From: Gordonia lacunae
GTDB taxonomy: Bacteria > Actinomycetota > Actinomycetes > Mycobacteriales > Mycobacteriaceae
Assembly: GCF_002149015.1 (NCBI RefSeq)
Contig: NZ_NGFO01000015.1
Location: forward strand, 79,044 to 143,043
DNA: 64,000 nt
Direction of reading: 5' to 3'
The position numbers and the translations under genes were made by a program. Below the pieces are notes generated by a model. It was not told the origin of the DNA and did no database searches. It saw only the letters and a program-made list of their open reading frames with translations. Shown here one piece after another: positions 28,080-36,562 of the stretch; position 1 is the first letter of the stretch, and each line of letters starts with the position of its first letter.

Positions 28080-29765
28080 ATGAGTTCAGGTCGGGGCAAT
28101 GCAGCACGGTGCGTACAGCCATGGCTACTGCGACTCGTCGCGGTGTTCACAGTGACGATGTCGTTTCCCACTCTGGCGGCCGGGACCGGCACTGCCGCGA
28201 TCGTCGGCACTACGGCACCGTTCTCGGCAGCTCCGCTGCGTGCCACGCCGGTCCACGAGCTGACCCCGACCGTCGATCCCGAAACCGAGACCTACCCGGA
28301 ACGCCTCGAGCGGATCGAGACCCTGACCCGCCCACTGTTGCCGACGCCGAAGGCCCTCGACGGTGTCGAGACACGATGCGCGAGCGGCGATTTCACGACC
28401 CTTTCGGTGGTGTACGACTCGATCTTCGAGTCCGTGTACGACATCCTGCCGCCCTCATTGCAGGCGTCGGCACGCGCGAGCCGGGTTGCCGCGCATCGCG
28501 ACATGCGCAGGCTGCACATCTCGACCCTCGCCGTGACCGAGCACCCGCTCACCCTCGGGGCCGACGACGACGACCCCGCCCTCGACTACCGCGACCCGAT
28601 CTCGCAGCTCCTCGTCTCGAACCTCCTCAAGATCCGCGACGGCCGGCACACCGAGGCGATCCCGCTCGGGAACATCACCGTGATCCAAGCCGTCGAAACG
28701 GTGTGGCTGTACATGTTCACCACCGTCCTGATCCCGGCCCGGCTCCTCGTCGGGTCGGCACCCGACCTCGGTAGTCCGTTCGCGGGCACCGACGCCGACG
28801 GCCTGGCACAGTTCGTCACCTACAACTGGCTGCTGTCCGCCTTCGTCTTCTCCTCCGAGTTCGCGGTGAAGGCACTCTTGCGCGCCACGGCGAAGACCGT
28901 TCTCGATCAGTGCGTCGCACGGGTGACCGACGAGCAGCGCGCCCAGGCCGGGCGCCCGAGTGACACCGTCCGCTTCGACATCCCGATCCCGCCGATGGTG
29001 GCGGAGATCGCCGATCACCTCGCGCTGGCCGACGTCGAGACCTGCACGCCGATCGGCTCCCTCACGCTCGGTCGGTTGGTCCGCTACGTGTCCGCACAGG
29101 CACAGGAGAACAACCCCGCCGATGCGGCCCGCATTCGCGCCGAGACGACGCGAATCCTGAGCGTCATGCGCGGAATCCGCGTCCACCACAACCTGATCCC
29201 GCTCGATCCGGCGGAGGATCGCTCCGTCGGGGAATTGGGCGTCTCGCTCTTCGGTTCCTTGATCCCGATCTTCGGCGGCGCCCCGCTGGACATCCTGCTC
29301 GGCATCGGGCACAACCTCGGCCACGGCGCGGATCCCTGGGAGACCGTGTCCCTCGACGAGCTCACCGTCAGCAAACCGATCACCGCGGCGCATTACGCGT
29401 ACAAACTCGCCCTCCACCTGATCCGGGAGGTCGGCAACGTCGTCGAGCCGTCCATCCTCGGCGACAGCCCACTGCGTCCGACCCGCCTGCTGGTGACCGT
29501 CCTGGGACTGCCGATGACCTATGGGCTGGTGACCGCACACCATGTGATCCGATCGATGTGCCTGCGCGTCGACGACACCACGGGTGGCGGGCTGGGCGCC
29601 GAGGCGAACCGGCGGATGACAACGGACTCCACTCCGCAAGTCGGTGTGACCCGGAAACGCGAATCACCCCGGCCGTCCGCGTCGAGAACAGCGAAACCGT
29701 CGCGTGCCACCAGCACCATTCCGCGTCCCGAAGCGCCTCGGTTCAGCATTCCCGGCCTGAATTGA
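28080..29765 (+). CDS. Exported protein of unknown function
   Basis: I do not recognise this 561-residue protein. It starts at ATG 28080, with a basic stretch and a hydrophobic signal (PWLLRLVAVFTVTMSF, residues 14-29) ending near an A-A-G site. The mature part is mostly helical, with hydrophobic stretches around ETVWLYMFTTVLIPARLL, NWLLSAFVFSSEFAVKALL and LLVTVLGLPMTYGLVTAHHVI, and two separated cysteines. The last 50 residues are a Ser/Pro/Arg-rich tail. Similar predicted proteins are, I believe, confined to Gordonia and relatives. It is divergent from the exported HNH nuclease gene with 190 bp between starts, so a shared role at the cell surface is possible but unproven. Confidence 0.75.
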   Translation: MSSGRGNAARCVQPWLLRLVAVFTVTMSFPTLAAGTGTAAIVGTTAPFSAAPLRATPVHELTPTVDPETETYPERLERIETLTRPLLPTPKALDGVETRCASGDFTTLSVVYDSIFESVYDILPPSLQASARASRVAAHRDMRRLHISTLAVTEHPLTLGADDDDPALDYRDPISQLLVSNLLKIRDGRHTEAIPLGNITVIQAVETVWLYMFTTVLIPARLLVGSAPDLGSPFAGTDADGLAQFVTYNWLLSAFVFSSEFAVKALLRATAKTVLDQCVARVTDEQRAQAGRPSDTVRFDIPIPPMVAEIADHLALADVETCTPIGSLTLGRLVRYVSAQAQENNPADAARIRAETTRILSVMRGIRVHHNLIPLDPAEDRSVGELGVSLFGSLIPIFGGAPLDILLGIGHNLGHGADPWETVSLDELTVSKPITAAHYAYKLALHLIREVGNVVEPSILGDSPLRPTRLLVTVLGLPMTYGLVTAHHVIRSMCLRVDDTTGGGLGAEANRRMTTDSTPQVGVTRKRESPRPSASRTAKPSRATSTIPRPEAPRFSIPGLN

Positions 29766-29784
29766 GTCCGCATTCGACGGACTC
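29764..29784 (+). terminator. Small hairpin at the end of the exported-protein gene
   Basis: GAGTCCG (29764-29770) and CGGACTC (29778-29784) pair around a 7-nt loop, beginning inside the stop codon. The same two 7-bp arms recur in the terminator after the next gene. Confidence 0.5.
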
Positions 29785-29868
29785 GCCGCGCGATAAACCG
29801 GAGTGAGTCTCGACACTGGAATGCAGACGTCCATGATTCCGGTCCGGGTATCGACTACCGTGGTCAGC

Positions 29869-30228
29869 GTGTCGAAAATTCAGACGGTGACCTTTGTCGA
29901 CGACCTTGACGGTCGTGAACTCGATCCCCAAGACGCACAAACGGTTTCGTGGTCGTGGCTCGGCGTCGACTACGAACTCGACGTGTCCTCGACCAATCTC
30001 GACAAGATCGAGCAGGGAAAAGTGACCGTAGCGAAATTGCTCAAGGCGTCGACCCGAGTCGGCGGCCGTCGGCGGTCACCATCAGCACGAACGAAGACGA
30101 ATTCTGGCGCGACCAACCCGTCGGTGAATGCTTCTATTCGAGAATGGGCGGCCGACAACGGTTACGAGGTGTCCGCCCGCGGCCGGATTCCGAACGACAT
30201 CGTCGAGGCCTACAACGCCGCCCACTGA
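29869..30228 (+). CDS. Lsr2-like nucleoid-associated protein
   Basis: This 119-residue H-NS-like protein resembles Lsr2, which binds AT-rich DNA, forms filaments and silences acquired genes. The N-terminal part reads VTFVDDLDGRE, as in the Lsr2 dimerisation domain. The C-terminal domain contains IREWAADNGYEVSARGRIPNDIVEAY, where the R-G-R triplet is the minor-groove hook. GTG 29869 is chosen because family members begin SKIQTV-like and a TACCGT -10 box ends 7 nt before it. It is probably a second, diverged Lsr2. The surrounding intergenic DNA is less GC-rich than the core genes. Confidence 0.9.
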   Translation: MSKIQTVTFVDDLDGRELDPQDAQTVSWSWLGVDYELDVSSTNLDKIEQGKVTVAKLLKASTRVGGRRRSPSARTKTNSGATNPSVNASIREWAADNGYEVSARGRIPNDIVEAYNAAH

Positions 30229-30541
30229 TCCAGTCGGCGGTTTTGTCTGATTGATCGCCAGAGTCCGATTTCACGGACTCTGGCGATTTGTCGTTTCGCC
30301 GGGCCGGTCGTCATGAATACGTATCGCTCTGCGCCGCAGATCATTCGGTACACGCAACAGAAATCCACTGCCGGGGCGTCGAATCGAGACGACGGGCGGG
30401 TTCCGTCGCACGGGTAGCACACCCACAACATTCACTCTGTCAATGGCCTCATTTGGTACGCTGATGCACACGAACGGTGTGCCAACGGCGTGCGGAGCAG
30501 TTCACCGTCGAAGGCCACCCCGAGGGGGACAGGACAATCGG
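30229..30541. other. 313-bp gap after the Lsr2-like gene
   Basis: The left part holds a strong terminator (30254-30287). From 30300 to 30541 I see no gene and no clear promoter; the DNA has a lower GC content than the flanking genes, of the kind that Lsr2 proteins bind. Confidence 0.6.
30254..30287 (+). terminator. Strong terminator of the Lsr2-like gene
   Basis: Two perfect 14-bp arms, ATCGCCAGAGTCCG (30254-30267) and its complement (30274-30287), surround the loop ATTTCA and are followed by TTGTCGTTTC, a T-rich tail. Confidence 0.85.
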
Positions 30542-30826
30542 ATGAGCACGACGGAGAACGAGCCGGTCGACCACGACGGCGCCGGCGGCGAGGCCCCAGA
30601 GGAGGTCGCCGTGGCGGCCCGCGTCAGGGTGACGCTCGACGACGGTTCGACCAGGGAGGGCGAGGTCGTCGACGACTTCGCGGACCTGGCCGGCGACACG
30701 ACCATCGAAACCCGCATCGACGACGAGCACACCGCGCGCCTACGCCGCTGGGCGATCTCGACCGACGATCACGACATCGTCTTCGCCGACGACGACGCGG
30801 TCGAGGTCATCTCGGCCCAGCTGTGA
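30542..30826 (+). CDS. Small acidic protein of unknown function
   Basis: This 94-residue, very acidic protein starts at ATG 30542. After a disordered Glu/Asp/Gly-rich leader (about 25 residues), residues 28-94 read as a small beta-barrel-like unit: RVRVTLDDGSTREGEVVDDF, then DTTIETRIDDEHTARLRRWAISTDDHDIVFADDDAVEVIS. No family is recognised. The gene ends 1 bp from the convergent propeller gene. Its reading frame and codon use fit a real gene, but there is no functional clue. Confidence 0.65.
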   Translation: MSTTENEPVDHDGAGGEAPEEVAVAARVRVTLDDGSTREGEVVDDFADLAGDTTIETRIDDEHTARLRRWAISTDDHDIVFADDDAVEVISAQL

Positions 30827-30827
30827 C

Positions 30828-32216
30828 TCAGAGGGGCGCGAGCCTGATCATTCGACGGTCCGACGAGAAGATCCACCCGTCGCCGTAGGGCTCGAGTGCT
30901 CTGCCGGTGATGAATGCTTCCGGGTCGGAATCGATGGCGAGGAACGGTGCCGTCCACGCGATCTCGCCGGTGGTCACGTCGACTGCGGTGAGGGCGACGC
31001 CATCGCTGCCGGCCAATAGACCGTCACGGTACGAATCTGGACTCACCGTGGCGTTCGCATACTCGCTCCACACCTTGTGCCACAGACGTTCACCTGTGTG
31101 GAGGTCGATACCACTCTCGCTGCGGATCTTGCTGTTCGTGTCGAGCAGGTACACAACGCCACCGGCGACCGCTGTCACGGTTCCGGTTGCGTTGCTGTCG
31201 CGCGATATGAGGTCGCTGTTGGTCCACAGTCGGTCGCCGGTGGCACGGTCGTAGGCCGAGTCGCCGAGTAGGACGGGGTCGGCGTCGGTCGTGGCCTCGA
31301 AACCCGGTCGTTGGACGGTGGGATTCGAGCTCGACGCGACCACCTTCCCGTCCGGCCCCCTGAGCAGTTGCTCGGACGCATTGCCGGCCGACTCGCAGCC
31401 GGTGTCGGTGTGGACGAGATACCCGCCCGGCAGCAGTGTCGAGGTTCCGACGCATTGTGTTCCGTTGCTCCACAATTGGGCGCCCGATCCGGCATCGAAC
31501 AGGGCGAGGTCGCCGCCGGTGCGCACCAGGCCGACCCCGTCGATCACGGTGAGCGCCTCGCTGCTGTACACCTCCTCGTAGGAGGCGCCGACGTCGAATC
31601 GGCGGGTCCAGTGGGCGGACACATCGTCAAAGGTGCCCGAGTGGACTCGCACGTCGTTCTCCTCGACGCTGCCCTCGGCGACGTACAGTGCGTCAGACGT
31701 GGTCGTGATGGCGAAGATGCTCTCGGACACCGTGCGTCGCGCCGATTCCCCCGAGTCGATGTCGTAGGTGACGAGTTCGGAACCCTTCCGAAGGGCGTGG
31801 CAGTAGATCTTGCCATGGAGTGGAACATCACTGCAGCTGACGAGATCGTGCGCGGGAGCCTGCCAGCGCACGTCTCCGCTGCCCGCGTCGATGCCGATCA
31901 TCACGGGATCACCGAGGGTTGTGCCCTCATTCGGGGTGCCGACGACGGTGAGAAGCGTGTCGCCGGACCGGATCACCCCCGGTTCGCCTGCGGTGAACGC
32001 GGTTCCTCCGCGCGGGTCGGCGAACGCGGCGAAAGGACGACCCAGCGACTCGGCCGGATCGAACGACCAGGCGAGACCAGGCGTCTCCGCCGTGGTTCCG
32101 GTGATCTTCTTGACCGTCGACGGAACGCGGTCCACCCACACCACGGTCGCCGCGGAGACCGTCACGACCGCGACCACCGCGGCGACACCCAGCGTCCAGG
32201 TACTCCGGGCCCGCAT
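30828..32216 (-). CDS. Exported PQQ-like beta-propeller protein
   Basis: This 462-residue protein has an N-terminal hydrophobic anchor (about residues 8-28) and then repeated blade motifs of the PQQ/quinoprotein-like propeller: IDAGSGDVRWQAP, YDIDSGESARR, FDAGSGAQLWSN, YDRATGDRLWTN, IDLHTGERLWHK and VDVTTGEIAWTAP. Four cysteines in pairs suggest disulfides outside the membrane. It lacks the residues that would show a bound quinone cofactor, so a scaffold or ligand-binding role is more likely than dehydrogenase activity. It starts 3 nt after the stop of the anchored partner gene, so the two are one operon. Confidence 0.82.
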   Translation of the reverse strand: MRARSTWTLGVAAVVAVVTVSAATVVWVDRVPSTVKKITGTTAETPGLAWSFDPAESLGRPFAAFADPRGGTAFTAGEPGVIRSGDTLLTVVGTPNEGTTLGDPVMIGIDAGSGDVRWQAPAHDLVSCSDVPLHGKIYCHALRKGSELVTYDIDSGESARRTVSESIFAITTTSDALYVAEGSVEENDVRVHSGTFDDVSAHWTRRFDVGASYEEVYSSEALTVIDGVGLVRTGGDLALFDAGSGAQLWSNGTQCVGTSTLLPGGYLVHTDTGCESAGNASEQLLRGPDGKVVASSSNPTVQRPGFEATTDADPVLLGDSAYDRATGDRLWTNSDLISRDSNATGTVTAVAGGVVYLLDTNSKIRSESGIDLHTGERLWHKVWSEYANATVSPDSYRDGLLAGSDGVALTAVDVTTGEIAWTAPFLAIDSDPEAFITGRALEPYGDGWIFSSDRRMIRLAPL

Positions 32217-32219
32217 CGG

Positions 32220-33566
32220 TCAGAGCTCCAAACCTGGTGTCAGGGCGATCTGTTCCAGCTCCTGCACCGACATCGGCTCGGCCGGCGAGTCCGCCGTGGA
32301 ACTGACCGAGATGCGGGTGCCCGTCGGTCGGGTCACCACCACGGAATGGGTCGCCTCCCTGATCTGATCCCGTGGGTCGGTCGTCGACGACCTCGACTGC
32401 CACACGACGTCGGTCTGCACCACGGTCCCATCGGGGAGGGCGCGCAGCGTCTTCGGGCTACCCCGGCCCGGGACCGGGCGTTCTCCGGACGGCCTCGGCT
32501 GGCCACCGATGATCGTGATGTCTATGGCCACACCATCTCCGAGATCCGCGACGCCGGCGCACAGCATGCCTTCCGCAGGTGGACCCACCGGCACCATCGG
32601 CGGCAACCGCGCGCCGCCCAGATCGACGGTGGCGAGTACGGCGTCGAGTTTGCGTGCCTCCTCGCGCGTCACCGGGGTGCCCTTGTACGACTCGAAAGGG
32701 CTCTCACAGTGTTCGATCGGCGTCGGCGTACCCGGGGCGACCGGGGCGCTGACGCGAAGTCCCGGGTCGTCGACGATGCGCACCAGGTCGTCGATGGACA
32801 ACGGCACCGAGCCGCTGTGGTCTTGCTGGTTCGCACCGGTCGCGTCACTGGCCCGCGCGGTGATCCAGGATCCGTCGGCCACGTAGGCGCGGGCAGTCCG
32901 CGTGAGCGTCCGGATCCCGTCCACTTCTTGCCAGGTGTCGTGGAGATCGACCACCACGCCGTCGCGAAGCGTGCGGCGTTCATCGAGTTGCCCTGCCACA
33001 CAAGGCGGAATCGGTAGTGACGAGCGTTCGACATCGACAGACACCGAGCCCCTGGCATCTCCGTTGATCAGCTCACCCCCGGCGTACGTCGACCCACGGG
33101 GCTCCGGGGCCGGAGCATTGAAAGAGGTGATCGGTTGGAAGATGAACGATTGCCGCGGGCTCGCGAAGGTGATGTCGGCCCGGGCCGGGAGCGCTCTGGC
33201 CAGCGCAGCTGACATCGCGGTCGCCTTCGGTCCGTTGAACCAGGGGAACTCCGGATTGTCGTACGTCGGCGGCTCCCCCGATCCGGCGAACGCGGTGTAG
33301 CCCGACTCGTCGGGAACCTCGACGACCTCGCATCCGGGAATGGGCGCGTCGTGGTCGACCGGCTCATCGACCACGATCGGCGTCTCGGTGGCAGCGGGAT
33401 CGGCCTGCTCGGCGCCGGACGACGCCGGCGGCGTTGTCGTGAGCTCGGGGTCCGGTGACGGCAGCACAAGCCCGGCGACAACGAACCCGAGAGCGACAAC
33501 CGACACGAGCACCAGCGCGGTGGTCCAGGGCCGCGTCGACGGCGTCGCATTCTCGTCGTGCGCCAT
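32220..33566 (-). CDS. Membrane-anchored secreted protein with an internal duplication, unknown function
   Basis: I do not recognise the family. The 448-residue protein begins at ATG 33566 (GAAGGGGCGG upstream), with one hydrophobic segment at about residues 14-36 followed by a Thr/Pro-rich linker and a large extracellular part. Two related halves are visible: TLRDGVVVDLHDTWQE...VPLSIDDLVRIVDDPGLRV and TLRALPDGTVVQTDVVWQ...PMSVQELEQIALTPGLEL, each preceded by a cysteine-containing segment. The beta-propeller gene follows after 3 nt, so the pair probably forms a surface complex. An in-frame ATG at 33596 is possible but would place charged residues before the anchor. Confidence 0.72.
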   Translation of the reverse strand: MAHDENATPSTRPWTTALVLVSVVALGFVVAGLVLPSPDPELTTTPPASSGAEQADPAATETPIVVDEPVDHDAPIPGCEVVEVPDESGYTAFAGSGEPPTYDNPEFPWFNGPKATAMSAALARALPARADITFASPRQSFIFQPITSFNAPAPEPRGSTYAGGELINGDARGSVSVDVERSSLPIPPCVAGQLDERRTLRDGVVVDLHDTWQEVDGIRTLTRTARAYVADGSWITARASDATGANQQDHSGSVPLSIDDLVRIVDDPGLRVSAPVAPGTPTPIEHCESPFESYKGTPVTREEARKLDAVLATVDLGGARLPPMVPVGPPAEGMLCAGVADLGDGVAIDITIIGGQPRPSGERPVPGRGSPKTLRALPDGTVVQTDVVWQSRSSTTDPRDQIREATHSVVVTRPTGTRISVSSTADSPAEPMSVQELEQIALTPGLEL

Positions 33567-33623
33567 CTCGGCCGCCCCTTCTGTCGACGGACGCATAACG
33601 CAGGACCGCGCCGGACGATCAAG

Positions 33624-33705
<82 letters not shown>

Positions 33706-33791
33706 GTGGGCGCGACGCCCATGAAGTCGGGGAGTCACGCGGTGTAACGGCGACCACCCTACCGGCCGCGTTCTGATCATCGCAGGCCAGG

Positions 33792-33804
33792 TACCGTCGT
33801 AGGC
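33792..33804 (+). promoter_or_regulatory. Probable leaderless -10 box
   Basis: TACCGT (33792-33797) lies 7 nt before ATG 33805, consistent with transcription starting at the first codon of the small membrane protein gene. Confidence 0.45.
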
Positions 33805-34242
33805 ATGTCCTCCACCCGTCGCCGCACCCACCGGCCCGCGCTCACGGTGCTCGCCGTATCCGCCGCCGTCGTGTGCCTGGTACTCGCGTGGTGGCAGTGG
33901 TCGCGGTACGAGTCGGCGTCTGGTTCCGGACTGAACCTCGGCTACGCCCTGCAGTGGCCGGCGTTCGCGGCGGCAGTGATCTATGCCTACCGAAAGTTCG
34001 TCATCCTGGAGAACGATCCCGACGAGGCACGCAGGGTCGGCGCCGGCACGTCCGTGGCCCAGATCCCCGAGGGAATCCTTCCCGAACGTCCGACGACCCC
34101 CAGCGCATCCTCACTGACCACGTCGGACCCCGCGAACGATGTCGCCCTCGCCGAGTACAACCGCTATCTGGCCGAACTCCGCGACGCCGACGCCCACCCG
34201 ACCGACACGACAACCACCCCCTCATCGAAAGGCCAGCAGTGA
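33805..34242 (+). CDS. Small single-pass membrane protein (conserved mycobacterial-type, LprD-like position)
   Basis: This 145-residue protein has a hydrophobic helix at about residues 13-29 and a second at about 45-63 (LQWPAFAAAVIYAYRKFVI), then a soluble Thr/Ser/Asp-rich tail. No lipobox cysteine is seen. It occupies the place of Rv1343c (lprD) beside a DUF3817 gene, as I recall the M. tuberculosis order; the function is unknown. The last codon overlaps the next gene (GTGA), so the two are cotranslated. Confidence 0.75.
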   Translation: MSSTRRRTHRPALTVLAVSAAVVCLVLAWWQWSRYESASGSGLNLGYALQWPAFAAAVIYAYRKFVILENDPDEARRVGAGTSVAQIPEGILPERPTTPSASSLTTSDPANDVALAEYNRYLAELRDADAHPTDTTTTPSSKGQQ

Positions 34243-34589
34243 CCGAGACCGATTCCACCGCCCCCGCCCTCGCCGCCCCGGTGGAGAAGGTCCGCGGCGC
34301 GCTGTTGCGGTATCGCGTCCTCGCCTGGATCACCGGCGTGTGGCTGCTGTTGCTCGTCGTCGAGCTCGTCCTCACATACGGCTTCGACAACCACGCCCTG
34401 GACTTCGTGCCGTTCGTGCACGGCTGGGTCTACTTCGTCTACCTGATCATGGCCATCGACCTCGCGATCAAGGTCCGTTGGAGCGCGGGCAAGACCATCA
34501 TCACCGCGATCGCCGGCACGATTCCCTTTCTGTCCTTCTGGTTCGAGCACAAGCGCACCCGGGAAGTGAAGGCGCAGTTCAACCTCTGA
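34239..34589 (+). CDS. DUF3817 membrane protein
   Basis: This 116-residue protein starts at GTG 34239, overlapping the upstream stop by 4 nt. Residues 25-110 form three membrane helices with the DUF3817 pattern RYRVLAWITGVWLLLLVVELVL, VPFVHGWVYFVYLIMAIDLAIKVRW and TIPFLSFWFEHKRTREV. The family is found beside rdgB in mycobacteria (Rv1342c, from memory). Function unknown. A second DUF3817 gene lies at 57229-57633. Confidence 0.88.
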   Translation: MTETDSTAPALAAPVEKVRGALLRYRVLAWITGVWLLLLVVELVLTYGFDNHALDFVPFVHGWVYFVYLIMAIDLAIKVRWSAGKTIITAIAGTIPFLSFWFEHKRTREVKAQFNL

Positions 34590-34638
34590 TCAGGTCACGC
34601 TGGACGTCCGTTCACCCGGGTCCGGCTCACTGGACACC

Positions 34639-35745
34639 GTGCGGATCGTCCAGCTCGCGAACTTCTATGGCGGACGCTCCGGCGGTCTGCGCACGGCGGT
34701 GGACCGCTGGGGCGCGGGCTATGTGGAGGCAGGTCACGACGTCGTCCTGATCGTCCCCGGTGCGGACCGCGGCGAGGAGACCCTGCCCTCCGGCGTCACC
34801 CGCATCGCGGTCGCCGCACCACGCATTCCGGGCTCAGGCGGTTACCGCCTGGCGTCTGCACGTCGGGTCGCCGACGTACTCAGTCATCTCCGCCCCGAGG
34901 CCCTCGAGGTCTCCGACCGCCTGACCCTCCGCGGCTTCGGCCGGTGGGCGCGCGCCCGGGACATCCATTCGACGATGGTGTCCCATGAACGCCTCGACCG
35001 CTTGCTGGGCCAGGTCATGCCGGGTCCGACGGCGCGCGCGCTCGCCGACCGAGCCAACGCTGCCACCGCCCGCGACTACGACACCGTCGTGTGTACCACC
35101 GACTTCGCGGCCGCCGAGTTCGACCGCGTGGCGGCGACCAACGTCGTCCGCGCCCCGCTGGGTGTCGACCTCGACGTCTTCGACCCGCGTCACCTCGACC
35201 CGGATCTGGGTGCGCGGTGGTCCGACGGCACCGGGGCACTCATCGCCCACTGCGGTCGCCTCTCGGTGGAGAAGCGTGCCGACCGCAGCATCGCCGCGCT
35301 CCACAGGCTCCACCGGTCCGGGACGCCCGCGCGTCTGGTGATCGCGGGGGACGGGCCGATGCGCGGACCGCTGCAGCACCTGGCCCGCGGACTCCCGGTG
35401 ACATTCTTGGGCCATCTCTCCGAGCGGAGACACGTCGCCGCCCTCCTTGCCAGCGCTGACCTCTCGCTCTCCCCCGGACCGCACGAGACGTTCTGCCTGT
35501 CCGCGCTGGAATCGCTCGCCGCCGGCACACCGGTCATCGGATCACGGTCGTCAGCCGTCGCGAGCCTGGTCGACGACACGTGCGGCGCGGCCGCCGAGGA
35601 CTCCGGGTCGGGTTTCGCGAGCGCGATCCGGCAGGTGCTCAGCCTCCCTCGGCTCGATCGCGAACGAGCGGCCCGCCACCGGGCCACCCAATACCGCTGG
35701 CCCGATTCGGTCGCGCGGATGCTGGGTGTCCACGCCGGCAGCTGA
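34639..35745 (+). CDS. Glycosyltransferase family 4 protein
   Basis: This 368-residue GT-B retaining glycosyltransferase has an N-terminal Rossmann domain beginning MRIVQLANFYGGRSGGLRTAV (glycine-rich acceptor loop) and a C-terminal sugar-nucleotide domain with CGRLSVEKRADR and the E-x7-E motif HETFCLSALE near residue 280. Relatives transfer mannose or glucose to inositol lipids or other envelope acceptors, but the donor and acceptor cannot be read here. The start is GTG 34639, 49 nt after the DUF3817 gene, without a clear ribosome binding site. It lies between genes that are neighbours in M. tuberculosis, so it may be an insertion in this lineage. Confidence 0.85.
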   Translation: MRIVQLANFYGGRSGGLRTAVDRWGAGYVEAGHDVVLIVPGADRGEETLPSGVTRIAVAAPRIPGSGGYRLASARRVADVLSHLRPEALEVSDRLTLRGFGRWARARDIHSTMVSHERLDRLLGQVMPGPTARALADRANAATARDYDTVVCTTDFAAAEFDRVAATNVVRAPLGVDLDVFDPRHLDPDLGARWSDGTGALIAHCGRLSVEKRADRSIAALHRLHRSGTPARLVIAGDGPMRGPLQHLARGLPVTFLGHLSERRHVAALLASADLSLSPGPHETFCLSALESLAAGTPVIGSRSSAVASLVDDTCGAAAEDSGSGFASAIRQVLSLPRLDRERAARHRATQYRWPDSVARMLGVHAGS

Positions 35746-35862
35746 GCACCACCCCACCTCTCCAGTGCACGGTCGATTTTGATGTCGACGCACACTCGAC
35801 GCGATCGGCCGCACAGTCGACGGAAGGCGCGAGGCCGCCAGGTTCCTCGCACTCCCCCGGGG

Positions 35863-35891
35863 TTGAAACTGTACCGTCTGGACGGTACAGT
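35863..35891 (+). promoter_or_regulatory. Promoter with an overlapping perfect operator, upstream of the TetR/GNAT pair
   Basis: TTGAAA (35863-35868) and TACAGT (35886-35891) are separated by exactly 17 bp, a good sigma-A promoter. An inverted repeat with 11-bp perfect arms, ACTGTACCGTC (35868-35878) and its complement (35881-35891), separated by TG, covers the whole spacer and the -10 box. A bound dimer would block RNA polymerase, so self-repression by the TetR encoded 54 nt downstream is very likely. Confidence 0.8.
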
Positions 35892-35944
35892 ATTAGGTGA
35901 GGTCAACGAATGCCCTGCCGATTCACATCCGAAGGGGGCCCGAC

Positions 35945-36562
35945 ATGGCACGCACGTCCGGACGCACCGCCGCCGATACGCGACGGTCGATCCTCGACGC
36001 CGCGGCCCGGCTCGTCGCGCGGCAGGGTGCCGCGGTGTCGGTGTCCGAGATCGCCGCCGCGGCCGGGGTGTCGAAAGGCGGGCTGCTCTATCACTTCCCC
36101 GCCAAGGAGGGTCTGCTCGAGGAACTCGCCGCCGACCTGATGGCCCAGTTCCGCGCCGATGTCGAGCGAGCCGCCGACGCGGAGGCCGAGGCACCGGGAC
36201 GACTCACCAGGGCCTACATCCGGGTGAGTTTCGCCGACGCCCGGGACTCCGCCGGACTGCGTGACCAGATCGCGCTGGCCGCGAGCCTGATGTACGAACC
36301 GGGCCCGGCCGATCTCGCCCAGCAGGACGCCGACCACTGGCGTGCCGCGCTGACCGACGACGGCCTCGACCCGGCGATCACACGCCTCATCATCGCGGCC
36401 GCCGACGGCTCGAACACCGCCCCGCTCTGGGGAGCGGTCCTCGACGACGGCGACCGGGCCGCACTCGAAGCAGATCTCGTCGCACTCACCTACGGGTCGG
36501 GACCACTGTCCCCCACCCCGGCAACCACACTCGACAACACCGACGCAAAGAAGGGATCATGA
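35945..36562 (+). CDS. TetR family repressor, probably autoregulated
   Basis: This 205-residue regulator has a helix-turn-helix at about residues 28-55 (VSVSEIAAAAGVSKGGLLYHFPAKEGLL), followed by an all-helical ligand-binding domain of the QacR/AcrR type. ATG 35945 has GAAGGGGG about 7 nt upstream; an in-frame ATG at 35897 would add 16 residues. The palindrome overlapping the promoter just upstream is the likely operator. The stop overlaps the GNAT start (ATGA), so both are in one operon and the acetyltransferase is the probable regulated output. Confidence 0.9.
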   Translation: MARTSGRTAADTRRSILDAAARLVARQGAAVSVSEIAAAAGVSKGGLLYHFPAKEGLLEELAADLMAQFRADVERAADAEAEAPGRLTRAYIRVSFADARDSAGLRDQIALAASLMYEPGPADLAQQDADHWRAALTDDGLDPAITRLIIAAADGSNTAPLWGAVLDDGDRAALEADLVALTYGSGPLSPTPATTLDNTDAKKGS

